Shown: positions 1 to 8,456 of the stretch, piece after piece | Layout of the letters: each line of letters starts with the position of its first letter | Position numbering within the stretch: position 1 is the first letter of the stretch | NCBI GenBank assembly: GCA_048270425.1 | Contig: JBLWSY010000006.1 | Location: forward strand, 124,001-188,000 | From: Oceanospirillum sp048270425 | GTDB lineage: Bacteria > Pseudomonadota > Gammaproteobacteria > Pseudomonadales > Halomonadaceae | Reading direction: 5' to 3' | Length of the DNA: 64,000 nt | Notes under the pieces: generated by a model | What the model was told of the DNA's origin: nothing | Seen by the model: the letters and a program-made list of their open reading frames with translations, nothing else | Database searches by the model: none | Program-made: the position numbers and the translations under genes

Positions 1-2
1 AT

Positions 3-170
3 GGTGATCTAAAATGGTCAACTCTTCATGAACAAAAAGATGAATGCTATATGTTTACGGATCAGCCAGAAGTTACTGAAGAAGATATAGAGTATTCCAA
101 AGAGTATCTTGAGGGTGTTGAGATTACTAAAGAGAAGTTCGAGGAAATATGGCTAGCTTCAAAACAATAG
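3..170 (+). CDS. C-terminal part of an unknown protein, cut by the window edge
   Basis: An open frame runs from the left edge to a TAG at 168-170 and gives about 55 residues rich in Glu, Lys and Asp, ending in IWLASKQ. No start codon is visible because the gene enters from outside the window. The acidic, soluble composition and the lack of out-of-frame stops make a real C-terminus likely. I do not recognise the family; small acidic tails of this sort occur in immunity-type and other accessory proteins, but nothing here proves that. Confidence 0.55.
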   Translation, partial: GDLKWSTLHEQKDECYMFTDQPEVTEEDIEYSKEYLEGVEITKEKFEEIWLASKQ

Positions 171-428
171 CAAGCAAATCGCCTGACAAGTCGAAGCACG
201 CGGGCTTGGTGGAGTTGGTGTTTGAGGTGTTAGTACAGGGCTCTTGCTGCGTTGAAGTATGAGAAGACGTTGAATGGCCCGCCAATAGCATTACGGGCTG
301 AAGCATACGGCGCTTTTTCGGCCGACAAGAGCGGCACGTGCATTATTTGTTGCGAAGGCAACCATGCGGAGCGTGGGAGCCAGTCGAGTATTTCTTTCAC
401 CGTCTCTGAGTGGAGTGGCAGATAAACC
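171..428. other. Intergenic stretch with a half REP-like repeat
   Basis: No coding signal is evident. Around 364-377 lies a GGAGCGTGGGAGC-type half of the palindrome found at 1686-1714 and at both ends of the insertion sequence, so this looks like a degraded repeat remnant between the unknown gene and the azlD end. Confidence 0.35.
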
Positions 429-755
429 TCAACTAACCCCTATCTGCACCAGTGCCATATACGCTCCGGTTCCTCCCAGAATACTCACCAGTGGGTGTTT
501 AAACATCAGGTGCAGTACTGCCGTTAGCGCTAAGCACCCCAGTTCCGGCAGAAAACCTGTGCTGGCCAGGTCCTCATTCTTAAAGGTGTACACCACCAGC
601 AATACCATCATCACCGGTGGCAGGTACTTACCCAGAAACACCAGAATATGATGATCCGCTACCTTGTAGAGCAACACAAAAGGCAGTACCCGGGTCAGAA
701 AGGTAGCCGCAGTCATTACTGCGATGACTGTGAAGAGATAGCCTGCGGATTCCAT
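429..755 (-). CDS. azlD: AzlD-type branched-chain amino acid exporter subunit
   Basis: A 108-residue protein with about four hydrophobic segments and the AzlD-type core TRVLPFVLL near residue 21. AzlD is the small partner of AzlC in the inner-membrane LIV-E exporter that removes branched-chain amino acids and analogues such as azaleucine. Its ATG at 753-755 lies inside the end of azlC on the same strand (about 40 bases of overlap), so the two are translationally coupled. Length matches the family (about 100-110 residues). Family membership is from recognition of the sequence pattern; substrate is inferred from the family. Confidence 0.85.
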   Translation of the reverse strand: MESAGYLFTVIAVMTAATFLTRVLPFVLLYKVADHHILVFLGKYLPPVMMVLLVVYTFKNEDLASTGFLPELGCLALTAVLHLMFKHPLVSILGGTGAYMALVQIGVS

Positions 756-1453
756 CGTTTACCTGCGTGAATCATTAACAGAACGCTCATGCTGAGCAGA
801 ATTGAGATTAACAGCATCTGATCCCGGCTGATAAACAGCAGGGTCGCTATGCCGATCACCAGCGCGAGAAGAAAAGGCGCGGGCTTTTTCAGGTTTTTGT
901 ACTGTTCTATGGTCAGCACCATAAAGAGCGCGGGCAGAACAAACTCGATACCTGCGGTGGAGAAGGTGATCTGGCCGCCCAGCCAGGCACCCAGGGTACA
1001 GCCGATCACCCAGTAGATCTGATTAAACAGGGTGACTTTAAACTGAAACTCCGCCGGATCAACCCATTTCGGCAGGCGGGTTGAGGTGAGCAGGGAGTAG
1101 GTTTCATCCGTCAGGCCAAAAATCTGATACAGGCGTTTTGCACCCTTGTTGGGAATTTTGCCCACCAGCGAGATGCCGTAGAACATGTGTCGGGAGTTGA
1201 GCAGGAAGATGGTGATAAACATCTCCATAAGCCCTGCGCTGTTGGCCAGCAGACCCACCGCCAGAAACTGTCCGGCTCCGGCGAAGATAAAGACACCCAT
1301 CAGGGTGGCAAAAATCCAGTGATAGCCCAGATCGCTGAACAGCACGCCAAAGGCCATGCCCAGCGGAATATAGCCAAACATCACCGGCAGCGATGCCTGA
1401 AAGACAAAGCGGTTAGCCGAGTGGCTGAGCTGTGTTGATTCTTCTGATGACAT
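716..1453 (-). CDS. azlC: AzlC-type branched-chain amino acid exporter, large subunit
   Basis: AzlC-family inner-membrane protein with repeated hydrophobic segments and the family signatures GYIPLGMAFG, FAGAGQF and LNSRHMFYG in the first 120 residues. It forms the main channel of the AzlCD exporter. I place the start at the ATG at 1451-1453 (MSSEES...), giving 245 residues, the usual size. The frame is open further upstream to 1555, but those 34 extra residues are not hydrophobic or family-like. The weak AAGAAAA upstream is the only ribosome-binding candidate. The gene overlaps azlD downstream and nothing else is in the operon. Confidence 0.85.
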   Translation of the reverse strand: MSSEESTQLSHSANRFVFQASLPVMFGYIPLGMAFGVLFSDLGYHWIFATLMGVFIFAGAGQFLAVGLLANSAGLMEMFITIFLLNSRHMFYGISLVGKIPNKGAKRLYQIFGLTDETYSLLTSTRLPKWVDPAEFQFKVTLFNQIYWVIGCTLGAWLGGQITFSTAGIEFVLPALFMVLTIEQYKNLKKPAPFLLALVIGIATLLFISRDQMLLISILLSMSVLLMIHAGKRWNPQAISSQSSQ

Positions 1454-1685
1454 AGTGATTTTCTTAAATGGAGCGGTGAATAGCCTGAATAAAAAGGGTG
1501 AACCAGCGCGATCGGCTATATTAGAAGTCTTTTTTGGAAAAACCAAATGATTCACGGCGAATTCAGGTCTGGCTAGACCAAAGTTTAGAGTGATTGCGCG
1601 AGCTGGGTTGATAAGAGAGGTTCACATAAGCAGCTTTAATGTAAGCCGTAGGATGGTCAAAGCGAAGCGTGCCCGTCATATAGGC

Positions 1686-1714
1686 TCGTTCCCATGCTCC
1701 GCGTGGGAATGCAT
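1686..1714. repeat. REP-like palindrome
   Basis: Arms GTTCCCATGC (1688-1697) and GCGTGGGAAT (1701-1710) flank a TCC loop. The same CCCACGC/GCGTGGG stem is found split on the two sides of the neighbouring insertion sequence and as half sites near 364 and 13154, so it is a dispersed intergenic repeat family. Confidence 0.6.
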
Positions 1715-1744
1715 AGGAGCTATGGTTTGGCGCTACCACGCAGA

Positions 1745-1762
1745 GAGGCTGTGAAAGTATTC
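1745..1762 (+). repeat. Left terminal inverted repeat of the IS
   Basis: GAGGCTGTGAAAGTATTC, identical to the reverse complement of 3363-3380. It lies 45 bases upstream of the transposase start. Confidence 0.88.
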
Positions 1763-1807
1763 CGGTTATACTACCCGCCTGACGTCATCGAACAGGATTG
1801 AGGCTTT

Positions 1808-3322
1808 ATGGCGGGTAAACCTTACCGGAGCACCGAGAACCGGCATCAACTTTCTCTGTTTGCAGATCATCTGGATCAGCATATTTCACAGGATAACTCT
1901 GTTCGAGCGATTGACGCTTATATCTGCAGCCTAGACCTTAAAAAGCTGGGCGCAGAAGGCTATCAGGCTTCCGGATCACTTCGTGGGCAACCTGCCTATA
2001 ACCCCGCCGACTTGCTTCGACTTTATCTTTACGGCTACCTGAACGGTGTCCGCAGTTCCCGTAAATTGGAGCAGGAATGCCAACGTAATATCGAGATGAT
2101 GTGGCTGATACAGCATCAGCGTCCCAGTTATAAAACGATCGCCAACTTCCGTAAAAATCATGCCGAACTGCTGGTTCGGGTGAACCGCGACTTCATCCTG
2201 TTGTGCCGAAGCCTTGATCTCATCGGTAGTGACACCGTTGCGATTGACGGCAGCTTTTTCCACGGCAATGCCAGCAAACAAAGCATTCAAACTCGCAGCA
2301 AAGTCAAAAAACAGCTGAAGGCGTTGGAAGCTAAGATAACGCAGTACCATCAAACGCTGGATGCATGTGATCGGGAAGATGAACGGCAGGAACAAGCGAC
2401 AACCGTATCCCTCGAACAGCTGCAGGCAAAACAGAGCGCTTTAATGCAAACTCTGGACGAGCTGGAAGGCTCAGACAGTAAACAGATCTCCTGCACTGAT
2501 CCCGATGCCCGCCTGCTCAGTAAGGCTGGCAGCAAAGTCGCAGGTTATAACGTACAGAGTGTGGTCGATGAACGCCATCATCTCATTATTGCCAGTGAGG
2601 TGACTCAGGATGGTAACGACCAGAAACAGCTCTATCCGATGGCCAGACAAGCAAAGGATCTGCTCGATAAGGAACAGCTGAGCGTACTGGCCGATGCCGG
2701 TTATTACGAAACCGAAAACCTGCACCAGTGTGAAGAGAACGGCATTATCGCTTATGTTCCAATCCCGAATAAAACAGCCCAATTAAAGCAGCAGGAACGC
2801 TTTGTGCCAGAGGACTTCGATTACGATCCGGAACAGAATAGATATCGCTGTCCAAACGAAGCCTTACTGAACCCCCAAGGCCAACCGATAGAGAAAAACG
2901 GTAAGTTCAGGCAGAGATACATGAGCCGAAGTACTGACTGTGATCTCTGTCCGTTAAGAGCATCATGCCTATCCCCGAAAGGACGAAGAAGAAGCCTTTA
3001 TCGGAGCCAGTACCAGCAATCTGCTGATAACCATCGAGTGCGAATGAAGGCTGCGGGAGCGGAGAAAATGAAGCTGCGAGCTTCCTTGGTAGAGCATCCG
3101 TTCGGAACATTAAAAATGCGTGCTGGTTGGCAACACTTCTTAGTTCGGGGACTGAAAAAGGTGAAAGGCGAATGGTCGCTGATGCAGTTAGCGTACAACT
3201 TCACCCGCGTTCTGAATATCCTGGGGCTGGATCGCTTCCTGAAATGCTGCAAGCAACTTCAGGAAGCTCTTTTAGCCTTATTTTTTATGCAGCGGTTAGA
3301 CCCACTGAGCCATCGATTATGA
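1808..3322 (+). CDS. IS1182-family DDE transposase
   Basis: A 504-residue transposase of the IS1182 group. It has an N-terminal DUF772-like region (NPADLLRLYLYGYLNGVRSS, about residues 66-85), then DTVAIDGSFFHGNASK with the first catalytic Asp near residue 144, a coiled insertion at about 160-215, LADAGYYET with the second Asp near 295, and a C-terminal EHPFGTLKMRAGW with the Glu near 430. A cysteine cluster (CDLCPLRASC) near 380 matches the usual Zn-binding insert. Length is normal and no frameshift is seen. It moves its own element by binding the terminal inverted repeats. Confidence 0.93.
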   Translation: MAGKPYRSTENRHQLSLFADHLDQHISQDNSVRAIDAYICSLDLKKLGAEGYQASGSLRGQPAYNPADLLRLYLYGYLNGVRSSRKLEQECQRNIEMMWLIQHQRPSYKTIANFRKNHAELLVRVNRDFILLCRSLDLIGSDTVAIDGSFFHGNASKQSIQTRSKVKKQLKALEAKITQYHQTLDACDREDERQEQATTVSLEQLQAKQSALMQTLDELEGSDSKQISCTDPDARLLSKAGSKVAGYNVQSVVDERHHLIIASEVTQDGNDQKQLYPMARQAKDLLDKEQLSVLADAGYYETENLHQCEENGIIAYVPIPNKTAQLKQQERFVPEDFDYDPEQNRYRCPNEALLNPQGQPIEKNGKFRQRYMSRSTDCDLCPLRASCLSPKGRRRSLYRSQYQQSADNHRVRMKAAGAEKMKLRASLVEHPFGTLKMRAGWQHFLVRGLKKVKGEWSLMQLAYNFTRVLNILGLDRFLKCCKQLQEALLALFFMQRLDPLSHRL

Positions 3323-3362
3323 AATAATGGCTGCTCAGATCTCACGCAATGAGACTTGGCAT

Positions 3363-3380
3363 GAATACTTTCACAGCCTC
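3363..3380 (-). repeat. Right terminal inverted repeat of the IS
   Basis: Reverse complement of 1745-1762, a perfect 18-bp match. It is followed at once by AGAGCGTGGG, the right half of the interrupted palindrome. Confidence 0.88.
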
Positions 3381-3414
3381 AGAGCGTGGGAGCGAGCAGA
3401 TCAGGCGAGGGGAT

Positions 3415-3448
3415 AACAGAGAAAGCGCCGGATCAGCGCTTTCTCTGT
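3415..3448 (-). terminator. Hairpin at the end of the sensor kinase gene
   Basis: ACAGAGAAAGCGC (3415-3427) pairs perfectly with GCGCTTTCTCTGT (3436-3448) and covers the stop codon of the kinase gene. The T-tract on the minus strand is poor, so it may be a weak terminator or an mRNA 3'-end stabiliser. Confidence 0.45.
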
Positions 3449-5577
3449 GCCTCAGACAGGGTTGCCAGCAGCTGTTCTGCGGTGGCGTGGTCGCTGTCGT
3501 TGTAGCGGGCTTTCTGCAGCAGGTAGACACTGAAGGTGCTGCCCTGACCCAGAACGCTATGTACGCGGATATCACCACCGTAGCGGCGGATAATGCCGTA
3601 ACTGACCGACAGACCAAGGCCGGTACCGTTATCCCGGGTGGTAAAGAAAGGATCGAAGATATGGGGCAGAATCTCATCGGCGATACCCATGCCGGAATCT
3701 TCCACCTCAACCACAACCCCTTTCAGTACCTGATCTTCGTACCAGTCGTGGCTGCGAATATGGATCGTTTTAAAGCTCTGGGAGGCGTTGGCGGCATTCA
3801 TCACCAGATTGACGAATACCTGCTGCAGCTGCTGCACGTTAGCCTCGGCGGAGCTTTTGGCGTGCAGGCTGAGTTGTACCTCAAGGTTCTGCTTCTCAAG
3901 GGTGTGGCGTACCAGTAGCAGGGTATCTTCTACCACCTGGTTGATATTCAGCGGTGACATCGATTGGGTGTACTCGCCGGGGCGGCTGTACTGAAGCAGA
4001 TTATTCACCAGGGCTCGAATCCGGTAGACCTGCTGAACAATAAGTTCGATCTCTTCTTCCACCTCGGCAGAGTGCTCACCGAGAGATACCTGCAGCAGAT
4101 CCATATTGCCCAGAATCACCGCGGCAGGGTTATTGATCTCGTGGGCGATACCAGCAGTCAGTTCCCCCAGTGCCGCCAGTTTCTCTTTGGTGATCAGCTG
4201 AGCGCGGGTGGCCTGCAGCAGACGGATATGTTCTTCCAGCTCGCGGGTTTTATCCTGCAGGGATTGGGTGCGGGACTGAACCTTGTGTTCCAGAACCTCG
4301 GCAGCCTGTTGAATCTGCCGGTTACGCTCTTCAAGCAGGTCCAGCATGGTATCGAACTGTTCGGCCAGTTCGCTGAACTCATCCTGAGTATCCATCATGC
4401 CGATGCGCTGGCGCTTACCCGCTTTTACAGCCTGTACCACGCTATGAATGCGGCGGATCGGGTGTGTAATCAGCCCTGTGCTGCGCAGTACGAGGAAAAC
4501 TGAAATAAAGGCGACCACGATAAACGCCAGAATCAGATTTAGCAGGGTCTGGTTGTGAATCTCTTTGTAAGGTTGCTCAAGGAAGCCGGTGTAGAGCATC
4601 CCGATGCGCTTGCCCGCCAGATCTTCCACTGGGTTATAGGCAGAGATATACCAGTCGTTGACCACAAAGGCGCGATCTACCCAGCTTTCACCTTTAGTAA
4701 GTACCTTCTGATACACCTCTTTGGATACACGGGTTCCGACCGCTCGGGATGCAGGGATCTCTTCTTTGAGTTCTATGCCAGATGGAGAAGGAAGGCTTTT
4801 ATTAGGCACGTTAGTACTGATGCGCACATCATCCAGAAACAGGGTGACCGTCCCTAAACCGCCTTCGGGCAGAGTGCCCGGCCGATAAGCCATATCACGA
4901 ATGGCATCTACAAACCGGTTGTTCCGGTTCAGTAAGCGACCACTATCCAAGAGGCCGATGAGTTCGCCCTGGTCACTGGTGATCGGGTGCAGGGCGCGGA
5001 TAAACATACCTCTGTTTTCAAAATCCCGATCTGTTGGTTGCGCCATGGGGGTGTTCAGCAGCTTGATACGCACCTGCTCTATCAGCTGAGGGTCAATAAA
5101 GGCCAGCTCTTCCGGTCCAAGAAGCTGCAAGCCAGCGTTGGCATTGCCCGCCAGTACCTGAGAGGCGATCTGTCCCAAGCTGGGTTCTTTAAGAACACGT
5201 TCGCTGAGTTTAAAAGCGGGGATGATGCGAACAAAATCCAGTTGGTGCAGCATCTTAAAATTGTATAGCTGCTGACTGATACGTGCAGGCTGCTGACGCT
5301 GGACGCTTTCCCGAAGTTGCTGGCTCAGGCTGAGCTGTTTCAGGTTGCTCAGGTCCTGCTGCTGGAGAATATTGAGCATTCCTTCAGCCACAGACAGATC
5401 TGCCCGAACTTTACGGTCAAGCAGATCGGTGGAGTAGGACGTGACCCAGTAACTGGTCATGCCGATCAGGGTAGCCAGAGTCAGTGCCAAGGGGGCTAGG
5501 CTGAGTCCTAAAATTTTAATTCGAATTGATGAACGCATGAACCAGGGTCGCTTCGCCTGCCGCTGTACGGAAGTCAT
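3433..5577 (-). CDS. Membrane sensor histidine kinase (partner of the sigma54 regulator)
   Basis: A 714-residue kinase. Order of parts: TM1 at about residues 24-48, a large periplasmic sensor (about 50-345) of the Cache-like type, TM2 at about 347-366, a HAMP domain, a coiled coil, a HisKA box GIAHEINNPAAV with the phospho-acceptor His near 479, then a HATPase_c domain with N (VMNAANAS), G1 (DSGMGIAD) and G2 (GTGLGLS) boxes. It shares one base (TGATG) with the upstream response regulator gene, so the two form one operon and a cognate pair. Placed divergently from tupABC, it is a candidate sensor of tungstate, molybdate or a substrate of a molybdo/tungsto-enzyme; that ligand is inference. Confidence 0.88.
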   Translation of the reverse strand: MTSVQRQAKRPWFMRSSIRIKILGLSLAPLALTLATLIGMTSYWVTSYSTDLLDRKVRADLSVAEGMLNILQQQDLSNLKQLSLSQQLRESVQRQQPARISQQLYNFKMLHQLDFVRIIPAFKLSERVLKEPSLGQIASQVLAGNANAGLQLLGPEELAFIDPQLIEQVRIKLLNTPMAQPTDRDFENRGMFIRALHPITSDQGELIGLLDSGRLLNRNNRFVDAIRDMAYRPGTLPEGGLGTVTLFLDDVRISTNVPNKSLPSPSGIELKEEIPASRAVGTRVSKEVYQKVLTKGESWVDRAFVVNDWYISAYNPVEDLAGKRIGMLYTGFLEQPYKEIHNQTLLNLILAFIVVAFISVFLVLRSTGLITHPIRRIHSVVQAVKAGKRQRIGMMDTQDEFSELAEQFDTMLDLLEERNRQIQQAAEVLEHKVQSRTQSLQDKTRELEEHIRLLQATRAQLITKEKLAALGELTAGIAHEINNPAAVILGNMDLLQVSLGEHSAEVEEEIELIVQQVYRIRALVNNLLQYSRPGEYTQSMSPLNINQVVEDTLLLVRHTLEKQNLEVQLSLHAKSSAEANVQQLQQVFVNLVMNAANASQSFKTIHIRSHDWYEDQVLKGVVVEVEDSGMGIADEILPHIFDPFFTTRDNGTGLGLSVSYGIIRRYGGDIRVHSVLGQGSTFSVYLLQKARYNDSDHATAEQLLATLSEAQRKR

Positions 5578-7067
5578 CAGGGTTCAGTACCCTGAATGTC
5601 ATCCCACGCCTGCAATTTTCGATCCAGCGTTTTACGAGAAATACCCAACTGGCGGGCCGCGGCGGATTTATTGCCCTGGAACTCACTGAGGACCTGTAAT
5701 ATATGGTGTTTTTCCACTTCATCCATCGACCAGCTGGAGGGATAACCACGCCCTTCAGACGGATGGTTTTCTTGGCTCTGGGACAGACTGTCCCCTTTGG
5801 CAAAACTTTCGATGGGTAGGCGCCCCAAAAGGATACAACGCTCTACAAAATTCTTCAGTTCGCGAATATTTCCGGGCCAGCTGTAACCCGAGATAACGGC
5901 CATATCTTCATGGGTCAGAGGTACGGGAGGCAGGCCAAGCTCCTTCGACAGTTTGCGGGAGAAACTGTGCACCAGAGTTGGAATGTCTTCAGGTCGATCC
6001 CGAAGCGGTGGCAGCGTCAGAGTAAGGACATTAAGACGGTAGTAAAGATCTTCACGGAAGCGGCCCTCTTTCACTTCTTCTTCCAGATTTCGGTTGGTGG
6101 CGGCAACGATGCGGACGTCAACGCTGACCTCCTGCTCGCTGCCCACAGGTCGTACCGCTTTCAGTTCCAGTACGCGCAGCAATTTTGCCTGCATAGCCAG
6201 AGGCATTTCGCCAATCTCATCAAGAAAGAGCGTACCGCCGCTGGCGAAGGTAAACAGGCCTTCCCGTGCTTTCTGAGCACCGGTAAAGGCACCTTTGGTG
6301 TGACCGAACAGCTCGCTTTCCAGAATGTCAGCGGCAATAGCTCCACAGTTGACAGGTACAAAAGCTCCGGTGCGGCTACTGTTTTCGTGCAGGGCCCGGG
6401 CAGCGAGTTCTTTACCGGTTCCCGATTCGCCCTCAATCAGTACCGCAGATGGTGTTGGTGCGACACGGCGAATAATGCTGTCGACATCGCGAATAGCCTG
6501 GCTTTCACCCAACATGGCGTTGCCAGAGCTGTAAACGGTGTTCAGCTCCCGTTTCAGAACAAAGTTTTCACGGGCCATCAGGCGGCGTTCTACGCAGCGA
6601 TCAATGGCAGCCATCATCTGCTCCAGACGAAATGGCTTAAGAATAAAGTCGCTGGCACCGGCACGCAGGGCTTCGATAGCGGTTTCCAGATCAGCGTAGG
6701 CGGTCATAAAGATGATATCGCTGCGGCGCTCGTCACCGGAGATCGCTTCATGCCATTCAATGCCTGAACGCCCCGGTAGTTTGATATCGCAAATGATAAG
6801 ATCGAAGTGACAGCGCTTGCGGATCTCCTCAGCGGTTTCGATGCTGTCAGCCGATTCAACCAGAGCAAAGCGTTTATTCAGTGCTTTGATCAGAAAATTG
6901 CGCATACCAGGTTCATCATCAACGATAAGCACAGAGATTGCCGGAGCGAGTCCTCCGTTATTCGAGCTACTCAGATTGAAAGGTGTTTTGGCTGAGAAGG
7001 CACTGGCAGATTGTGTGTCCGGAGAGTCAGCATTGGAGGTGTGTGAATTTTTATCCATGGAGGCCAT
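5577..7067 (-). CDS. NtrC-type sigma54-dependent response regulator
   Basis: A 496-residue activator. The receiver domain (about 44-160) has Asp94 as phosphorylation site and Lys144. The AAA+ domain has Walker A GESGTGKE (213-220), the sigma54-contact loop GAFTGA (259-264) and Walker B TLFLDEIGE. A Fis-type helix-turn-helix (KSAAARQLGISRKTLDRKL) ends the protein. It should activate RNA polymerase-sigma54. A convincing -24/-12 promoter and upstream dyads lie in the divergent intergenic region before tupA, so tupABC is its probable target (inference). The first 40 residues are a low-complexity Ser-rich leader; a second ATG three codons in (7056-7058) is an alternative start. Confidence 0.9.
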   Translation of the reverse strand: MASMDKNSHTSNADSPDTQSASAFSAKTPFNLSSSNNGGLAPAISVLIVDDEPGMRNFLIKALNKRFALVESADSIETAEEIRKRCHFDLIICDIKLPGRSGIEWHEAISGDERRSDIIFMTAYADLETAIEALRAGASDFILKPFRLEQMMAAIDRCVERRLMARENFVLKRELNTVYSSGNAMLGESQAIRDVDSIIRRVAPTPSAVLIEGESGTGKELAARALHENSSRTGAFVPVNCGAIAADILESELFGHTKGAFTGAQKAREGLFTFASGGTLFLDEIGEMPLAMQAKLLRVLELKAVRPVGSEQEVSVDVRIVAATNRNLEEEVKEGRFREDLYYRLNVLTLTLPPLRDRPEDIPTLVHSFSRKLSKELGLPPVPLTHEDMAVISGYSWPGNIRELKNFVERCILLGRLPIESFAKGDSLSQSQENHPSEGRGYPSSWSMDEVEKHHILQVLSEFQGNKSAAARQLGISRKTLDRKLQAWDDIQGTEP

Positions 7068-7348
7068 TGTGTCGTTTCTTATGCTCGGAATTGTTATTGG
7101 TTATCTCATGCAACGTGATCGTTGTTATTGATTTTTTATCGGATGGTTCTGATAGACCATCGTTGTGATCCTTGATGCAAATAGTAAGACTGCTTTTACG
7201 TTATTTCGCCTGATCTGGCTGTTTGCGTCGGATGAGCATCCGTATGTCTCGCTTGCCAGGTCAGAATCACACCTGCGATCTTTGTCGCTATACGGTCGTG
7301 CCGGATGACAGGTGTGGTGTGTCAAATTGTCCGGAAGGTGTTTTTGGT

Positions 7349-7363
7349 GGGTCATTATGACCC
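7349..7363. promoter_or_regulatory. Candidate activator-binding dyad
   Basis: GGGTCATTATGACCC is a perfect palindrome centred about 100 bp upstream of the sigma54 promoter, the distance at which NtrC-type activators usually bind. A related, weaker dyad CTGAC-N6-GTCAG is at 7411-7426. Confidence 0.5.
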
Positions 7364-7449
7364 TTTTTTGTTGTTTTTTTCTCTGTCTTCGTCACTTGCG
7401 TTGATCTAATCTGACTTACAGGTCAGTGCTCATGCCTGATGACGGACTC

Positions 7450-7465
7450 TGGCATCTATTTTGCT
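7450..7465 (+). promoter_or_regulatory. Sigma54 (-24/-12) promoter of tupA
   Basis: TGGCATCTATTTTGCT fits the consensus TGGCAC-N5-TTGCW with one mismatch and exact GG-to-GC spacing. Transcription would begin near 7475, leaving a leader of about 47 bases before tupA. It fits the adjacent sigma54 activator gene. Confidence 0.72.
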
Positions 7466-7521
7466 CCGGAGGGAGTCCGATCATAACAAACATTGCACTT
7501 TGAAGCATTTAAAGGACTAGC

Positions 7522-8358
7522 ATGAGCACACCTAAGATGAGCAAACTGAAAACCTTTATCCGTTCGGCGGCGTTGGCTGCTTTGGCGGCAACTGTTTCTA
7601 TCCAGTCTTATGCGGAAGATCTGGGTATTGTACGTCTGGCGACGACGACCAGCACATACAACTCCGGTCTGCTGGACTACCTGCTGCCGGAATTTGAAAA
7701 AGCCAACGGCGCAACGGTTCAGGTTATTGCTGTCGGTACAGGTAAAGCGTTGCGTATGGGACGGGATGGTGACGTGGATCTTGTGATGACTCACGCGCCT
7801 AAAGCGGAAGCGAAGTTTGTAGCAGAAGGGCACGGTGTTCAGCCGCGCGGTATTATGTACAACGACTTTGTTCTGGTGGGCCCTAAAAACGATCCAGCTG
7901 GGGTTAAGTCTGCCAAAAACATTGAAGACGCACTGGCAAAAGTATCTGCAACGCAGTCTCTGTTTATCTCTCGGGGTGATGATTCCGGAACTCATAAGAA
8001 AGAACTGGGTCTCTGGAAGCAGGCGGGTACAAAACTGCCTTTCGAAGGTTATCGTGAAGTTGGTCAGGGCATGGGTAAAGTACTTCAGATCAGCTCTGAG
8101 CTACAGGCTTACACGCTGACGGACCGTGGCACCTGGCTGGCGTATAAATCGAAAGTTGATTTGGCGATTGTTTCTGAGGGAGATGAGCGTCTGTTCAATC
8201 CATATCAGGTCATTCTGGTCAACCCTGCAAAATATGATGGCCTGAATACGAAAGGTGCACAGGCACTCAGCGATTGGCTGGTATCTGAAGAAACTCAGAA
8301 GCGTATTAACGACTTCCGCCTGCACGGCGAGCGCCTGTTTATCGCTAACGCTAAATAG
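7522..8358 (+). CDS. tupA: Tungstate ABC transporter substrate-binding protein
   Basis: A 278-residue periplasmic protein with a signal peptide ending near SYA-ED (residue 31). The core TTTSTYNSGLLDYLLP is the TupA/WtpA-like oxyanion-binding signature, followed by VIAVGTGKALRMG and DVDLVMTHAP. TupA proteins bind tungstate with very high affinity, and often molybdate less well. It heads tupABC-mobA and has a good Shine-Dalgarno (AAAGGA) six bases from the ATG. Its promoter is the sigma54 site at 7450. TupA and the anion-specific ModA family differ clearly, and the sequence is TupA-type; preference for tungsten over molybdenum is from the family. Confidence 0.92.
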   Translation: MSTPKMSKLKTFIRSAALAALAATVSIQSYAEDLGIVRLATTTSTYNSGLLDYLLPEFEKANGATVQVIAVGTGKALRMGRDGDVDLVMTHAPKAEAKFVAEGHGVQPRGIMYNDFVLVGPKNDPAGVKSAKNIEDALAKVSATQSLFISRGDDSGTHKKELGLWKQAGTKLPFEGYREVGQGMGKVLQISSELQAYTLTDRGTWLAYKSKVDLAIVSEGDERLFNPYQVILVNPAKYDGLNTKGAQALSDWLVSEETQKRINDFRLHGERLFIANAK

Positions 8359-8362
8359 AATC

Positions 8363-8456
8363 CTGAAGCCGGTTTTTCTTTGCCGGCTGATTTTCCCGTA
8401 CCGGGAAAGCTGACCTGCCGGATGTGGCTGACCACTCCGGCAGGTTTTGTTGTTTT
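8363..8456 (+). terminator. Hairpin cluster (attenuator) between tupA and tupB
   Basis: Three hairpins follow tupA: AGCCGG/CCGGCT, TTTCCCG/CGGGAAA, and a strong CCTGCCGGA (8414-8422)/TCCGGCAGG (8436-8444) with an inner GTGG/CCAC extension, followed by TTTTGTTGTTTT. This is a leaky terminator, of a kind that makes more binding protein than permease. Confidence 0.6.

Larger units (their letters stand above)
1745..3380 (+). mobile_element. IS1182-like insertion sequence
   Basis: The element is about 1.63 kb and is bounded by perfect 18-bp terminal inverted repeats, GAGGCTGTGAAAGTATTC at 1745-1762 and its reverse complement at 3363-3380. It holds one full-length transposase. Outside the ends, CCACGC (1736-1741) on the left and GCGTGGG (3384-3390) on the right are the two arms of the REP-like palindrome, so the insertion is in the palindrome's loop. 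The flanks allow a 5-bp target duplication CAGAG (1741-1745 and 3380-3384, element then 1746-3379) or a 3-bp AGA; the sequence cannot decide because target and end overlap. It looks intact and possibly active. Confidence 0.88.
7068..7521. other. Divergent regulatory region between the two-component genes and tupA
   Basis: A 454-base non-coding stretch. It holds a perfect 15-bp dyad at 7349-7363, a looser dyad at 7411-7426, a sigma54 promoter at 7450-7465 framed by the arms CGGACTC (7443-7449) and GAGTCCG (7473-7479), and the tupA Shine-Dalgarno AAAGGA at 7511-7516. The part nearest the regulator gene (7068-7340) shows no clear sigma70 promoter or ORF. Confidence 0.6.

Noticed and set aside
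178..230. CGCCTGACAAG... after the first partial gene as an attC left end
   Set aside because: No matching GTTRRRY end or paired inner boxes were found within 150 bases.
364..651. A 95-residue plus-strand frame over azlD
   Set aside because: It is antisense to a clear AzlD protein and has no start signal or family match.
3349..3918. A 189-residue frame on the plus strand over the end of the kinase gene
   Set aside because: It runs antisense through the conserved kinase ATPase domain and has no family signature; a shadow frame.
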